The translations under genes and the position numbers were made by a program. A stretch of DNA of 64,000 nucleotides, taken from assembly GCA_030425485.1 (NCBI GenBank), contig JAUIAM010000008.1, positions 62,001 to 126,000 on the forward strand. The letters run 5' to 3'. The notes beneath the pieces are model-generated. The model did not search any database. It saw only the letters and a list, made by a program, of their open reading frames with translations, and was not told where the DNA came from. The stretch comes from Verrucomicrobiia bacterium. GTDB lineage: Bacteria; Verrucomicrobiota; Verrucomicrobiia; Opitutales; Cerasicoccaceae. Numbering within the stretch: position 1 is the stretch's first letter; every line of letters starts with the position of its first letter. Shown here piece by piece: positions 61,275 through 64,000 of the stretch.

Positions 61275-62078
61275 ATGAAAGCACGGTCCGCCATATCCTG
61301 TCTTGCCCTTAGCTTATGCCTGAGCACCCCACTTTTTGCCGATAATGTCGAGGTGGGCGACTCCTTTGCCGTCATGGTAGAAAAGCTCGGTCAACCCCAG
61401 GGCTCCGTCGACCTGAACGACAAGGTGATCTACCTCTACGCCGAGGGCAGCGTGACCGTGGCCGACGAACGCGTGCTCACCGTGAACATCCGCACGGCTG
61501 ACGAAATGGCCCGCGAGGCAGAGGTGCGCCAAGAACAGGCTGAACAGGCCAAGGCCCACCAGGAGCGCATCCAGAACAAGGGAGAAACGCTCAAGGCCAA
61601 TAAACTGACAGACCCGGAATTTTTGGCCAAAAGCTCAGGTGAGCAGCTCGCCTTTTGGCGCAATTTTACCCACCACTTCCCTGATGTTGACGTCAGCGCG
61701 ATCATTGCCCCGCTGGCTGAGCGCTACGCCAAGGAACAGGCCGAACTGGCCAGCGTCGAGAACATCATCCAGGCCCAGCAGGACCGCATCACCCAGCTCG
61801 AACAGCAGCTCCAACGCGCTCAGGCCCAGATTCAGGAGTTGGAGAACCGGCCCACCTATTATGCCAATTATGGCACCAGCTACCCGGCCTATTACCCCTA
61901 CCCGCAGAGCAAAGTCATCATCGTAAACACAGGCGACAAACACAAACCGCACAAGCCCCACTCCAAGCCGCAGGGCAACTCCTTTAAAGTGGGCGGCGTC
62001 ACCATCACCACGCCCACCGTGCAGCAGCAATCCAGCACCAGCAATGTGCAGATCAACAGCGGACAAAGCGGCCAGTAA
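61275..62078 (+). CDS. Periplasmic protein with coiled coil and Gln/Ser-rich tail
   Basis: The protein is 267 residues with signal peptide SAISCLALSLCLSTPLFADN. A small N-terminal domain (VGDSFAVMVEKLGQPQGSVD, then VTVADERVLTVNI) resembles the SmpA/OmlA-like fold. A long helix follows (MAREAEVRQEQAEQAKAHQE; ASVENIIQAQQDRITQLEQQ). The tail is rich in Tyr, Pro, His, Ser and Gln. I recognise no family. A CGTAAG string lies about 100 bases upstream but has no good -10 partner. Confidence 0.8.
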   Translation: MKARSAISCLALSLCLSTPLFADNVEVGDSFAVMVEKLGQPQGSVDLNDKVIYLYAEGSVTVADERVLTVNIRTADEMAREAEVRQEQAEQAKAHQERIQNKGETLKANKLTDPEFLAKSSGEQLAFWRNFTHHFPDVDVSAIIAPLAERYAKEQAELASVENIIQAQQDRITQLEQQLQRAQAQIQELENRPTYYANYGTSYPAYYPYPQSKVIIVNTGDKHKPHKPHSKPQGNSFKVGGVTITTPTVQQQSSTSNVQINSGQSGQ

Positions 62079-62106
62079 AGACGGGCTATCAGGCTTGGCG
62101 CACGGC

Positions 62107-64000
62107 CTAGGCGCCGCTTTCGCCCTGTTCGGCGGCAAGTTGCTGCATGAGCTTCTTGCCTACCCGCTCGATGCCCACACGGCAGGTTTTTGAGGCCGGG
62201 TAAATATCCTGCGCGGTGATGTATCGGCTCAGGCTGATGGCGTACTGCCCATTGTTCTCCGCCCGCTCAGCCGCATCGACTGCACCGACAAAGTTAGCCA
62301 CGCGGGGGGCGATGCTGGCCTTGGCCCGGGCGAGTTCGGCGTCGGTGGGGTCAAGGGCACCCGCCCGAAGGAGCAGCTCCCAGGCCTCGAAGGCGTTTTC
62401 CTGCTCGGCCTGCTCGTAAGCGGCGGCAATCAGCATATCCACGCGCCCGGTGCGCTCAACCACTTCTTGCAGGCTCTTGGAGCGAGTTGGGTCCTGGAGC
62501 AAAGCGGCGGCAAACTCTGTGCGGCGGTCAAAAATCTGGCGGAAGTCCCGGCGATCGTAGAGCTGGTCGAACATAACCCCGGCCTGGGTCGAAATGTCTG
62601 CCCGGCTGGCGATATCGAGGGTAAAGGTCTTGATCGCCGGATTGAGTGGCCAGATCTCGGTCGCCCGGGCCAGGGCGACTTCGGCCCGTGCGGTGTCCCC
62701 GGTGGCGAGGTACTGCTGGGCCGAGAGCAGGGAAAGGTTGCTCATGCGCTGAGCAGAGCGGACACCGGAGAGCACACTGGCAGCGGGAAAGTCGTAGGCC
62801 ATCTTGCTGATGACATCCACCTTCTCCTCGATCTGTCCGTAGTCCTTCAGGTCGGCCAGGTTTTCCACTTCGCGTACGATGCGGTACAGTTCTAGCAGCT
62901 TGCGCTTTTTTTCCTCCGGGTAGTCGATCACCTGCGGCATGTACTCGCCCAGAAAGTACGTTTCCTGCATGCGCTCAAGGGCGGCGTAGAGCTCACCGCT
63001 ATCGTAAAGGCTATCAACCGTGCGCATGCCAACCTTGACGTCGTTCTGCGCCTCGCGGGCGAGGAATTCGATCGTTTCGATGGTGGGCGAAAAGTCTGAA
63101 ACGGGCACAAAACCTTCGAGTTGCTCCTGGCCGACGACCATCTCCGTGTGCGAGCCCTTGAACACATAGCGGTAGAAAGTGCAGGCGATGAGGCAGTGCT
63201 CGTAGCGGCGCTGAAGCAGCATGTTCAGGATTTGCGTCTGAAACTGCATTTTGGCCTGAATGCCGTTGGTGATTCTCTGCGCGTCGATGGCGCTGATGCG
63301 CAGTTGGGTCTCGGCCAGTTGCTCGGCGCGGAACGTGCCCTCGGTGATGCCGTCAAACACCTTACCGGTATGCCGGCCCTGAGCCGTCAAGGCCTGGACG
63401 TCATCGTACTCGCCTTTGGAGTACCAGTCACCGGACACAAGCTCGTCCTGGATCTTGCCCTTTTCCTCCTCGTACACGAGTTGGAGCCGGTCGAGGTCGT
63501 CGTTTTCATCGCGAATGCGCCAGACGTTGTACACCTGATTGGCAATAACGAGCGAGGTGCCGCCGTCCATCTCGTAGCGCGCAGCGACAAAGAGCAACTG
63601 CCAGGCTTGGTAAATCTCCTCGTAGAGTTGCTCCGAGTCCTTGACCTCAGAGCTGCCGATAAGCGAAAGCAGTTCGTGGATGCGATCAAGCACACCGAGG
63701 TAGACCTCGGTCTGGTCATCCACCAGTGGCGTGGCCAGATAACGCTCAAAGCGCGCCCGCGCGATGCGGGAGTTGCCGAGGTTAAAGGTGCCGCCCTTCC
63801 AGAAGAAGGTGCCCTCCTCGAAGTTGATCGAGTCGCTTTCGGTGTCGAAGATGTCCTTGGAAAAAGCCCGCGCGGTATCGCTCTCCAGAAAACCGCCTCC
63901 TGAGCCGAAGTTCATGGTATTGGAGTTGGTGGGCTGGGACGGAGCTGACCCCGGCAGCCCCGAGCCGCCGTTGGCAAAGGGATTCGTCGTGCTGCTGCCC
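62107..64000 (-). CDS. Large helical-repeat (TPR-like) protein, cut by the right window edge
   Basis: The frame has an internal ATG at 63915 but stays open to the window edge, and the extra codons read as a Gly/Ser/Pro/Asn-rich segment. I therefore expect the true start outside the window. At least 602 residues are visible. The body is helical with TPR-like pairs (QYLATGDTARAEVALARATE, IWPLNPAIKTFTLDI; NAFEAWELLLRAGALDPTDA). It resembles the periplasmic tetratricopeptide proteins of envelope complexes. It converges with the coiled-coil gene 28 bases away. Whether it belongs to the sigma regulon cannot be seen, because its promoter is off the edge. Confidence 0.75.
   Translation of the reverse strand, partial: GSSTTNPFANGGSGLPGSAPSQPTNSNTMNFGSGGGFLESDTARAFSKDIFDTESDSINFEEGTFFWKGGTFNLGNSRIARARFERYLATPLVDDQTEVYLGVLDRIHELLSLIGSSEVKDSEQLYEEIYQAWQLLFVAARYEMDGGTSLVIANQVYNVWRIRDENDDLDRLQLVYEEEKGKIQDELVSGDWYSKGEYDDVQALTAQGRHTGKVFDGITEGTFRAEQLAETQLRISAIDAQRITNGIQAKMQFQTQILNMLLQRRYEHCLIACTFYRYVFKGSHTEMVVGQEQLEGFVPVSDFSPTIETIEFLAREAQNDVKVGMRTVDSLYDSGELYAALERMQETYFLGEYMPQVIDYPEEKKRKLLELYRIVREVENLADLKDYGQIEEKVDVISKMAYDFPAASVLSGVRSAQRMSNLSLLSAQQYLATGDTARAEVALARATEIWPLNPAIKTFTLDIASRADISTQAGVMFDQLYDRRDFRQIFDRRTEFAAALLQDPTRSKSLQEVVERTGRVDMLIAAAYEQAEQENAFEAWELLLRAGALDPTDAELARAKASIAPRVANFVGAVDAAERAENNGQYAISLSRYITAQDIYPASKTCRVGIERVGKKLMQQLAAEQGESGA

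Overview
The window looks like a chromosome segment of a polysaccharide-degrading Verrucomicrobiota bacterium, most likely of the Opitutae type. This rests on a PEP-CTERM protein, several secreted beta-propeller and fibronectin-type proteins, two sulfatases, a giant heparinase-like lyase, a tagaturonate epimerase (UxaE) and weak or absent Shine-Dalgarno sequences. The lineage is an inference, since no rRNA or other marker gene lies in the window. Both edges cut through genes on the minus strand. I see no tRNA, rRNA, CRISPR array, prophage or intact insertion sequence.

Left part, 1-12.7 kb: a cut-off secreted propeller/fibronectin protein, a PEP-CTERM protein and an FAD-dependent oxidoreductase on the minus strand. 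A gene remnant follows, then on the plus strand a ClC chloride channel with CBS domains, a LytS/LytTR two-component pair, a Tat-exported sulfatase and an SGNH-like protein that lacks its catalytic serine block. A short palindromic mobile-element-like repeat ends this part; a longer copy lies at 60.3 kb.

Middle part, 13-32 kb: a divergent LacI regulator faces an amino-sugar operon (nagB, a short nagA, a TIM-barrel isomerase). A MarR regulator and an osmoregulated-glucan cluster (opgG, an unknown membrane protein, opgH) follow. Then comes a 3,183-residue secreted protein with two heparinase II/III-like lyase modules separated by five repeats of about 300 residues.

Polysaccharide locus, 32-43 kb: GH105-like and GH4 genes form one minus-strand operon next to an AraC regulator. 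A second minus-strand operon has a PL22-like propeller and an unusual glycoside hydrolase. A sulfatase without a signal peptide is divergent from a SulP anion permease. Several sharp operator-like sites sit on the promoters here. The enzyme set points to a sulfated, uronic-acid-containing glycan.

Most unusual part, 43-55.5 kb: a Ser/Thr kinase, TonB-, ExbD- and ExbB-like genes, coiled-coil and lipoprotein genes, relatives of the flagellar outer-membrane proteins FlgT, FlgO/CsgG and FlgP/LPP20, an FHA protein and an ECF sigma factor, with no flagellar genes. Six upstream sites share the pattern CGTAAG, then 16 (once 17) bases, then CAATAC. They lie upstream of the kinase and of the transcription units downstream of the sigma gene. 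I infer a sigma-controlled, phosphorylation-linked envelope system.

Right part, 55.6-64 kb: uxaE, a beta-helix protein, DUF445, a small membrane protein, the long copy of the palindromic repeat, radC, a periplasmic coiled-coil protein and a large helical-repeat protein that runs off the right edge.
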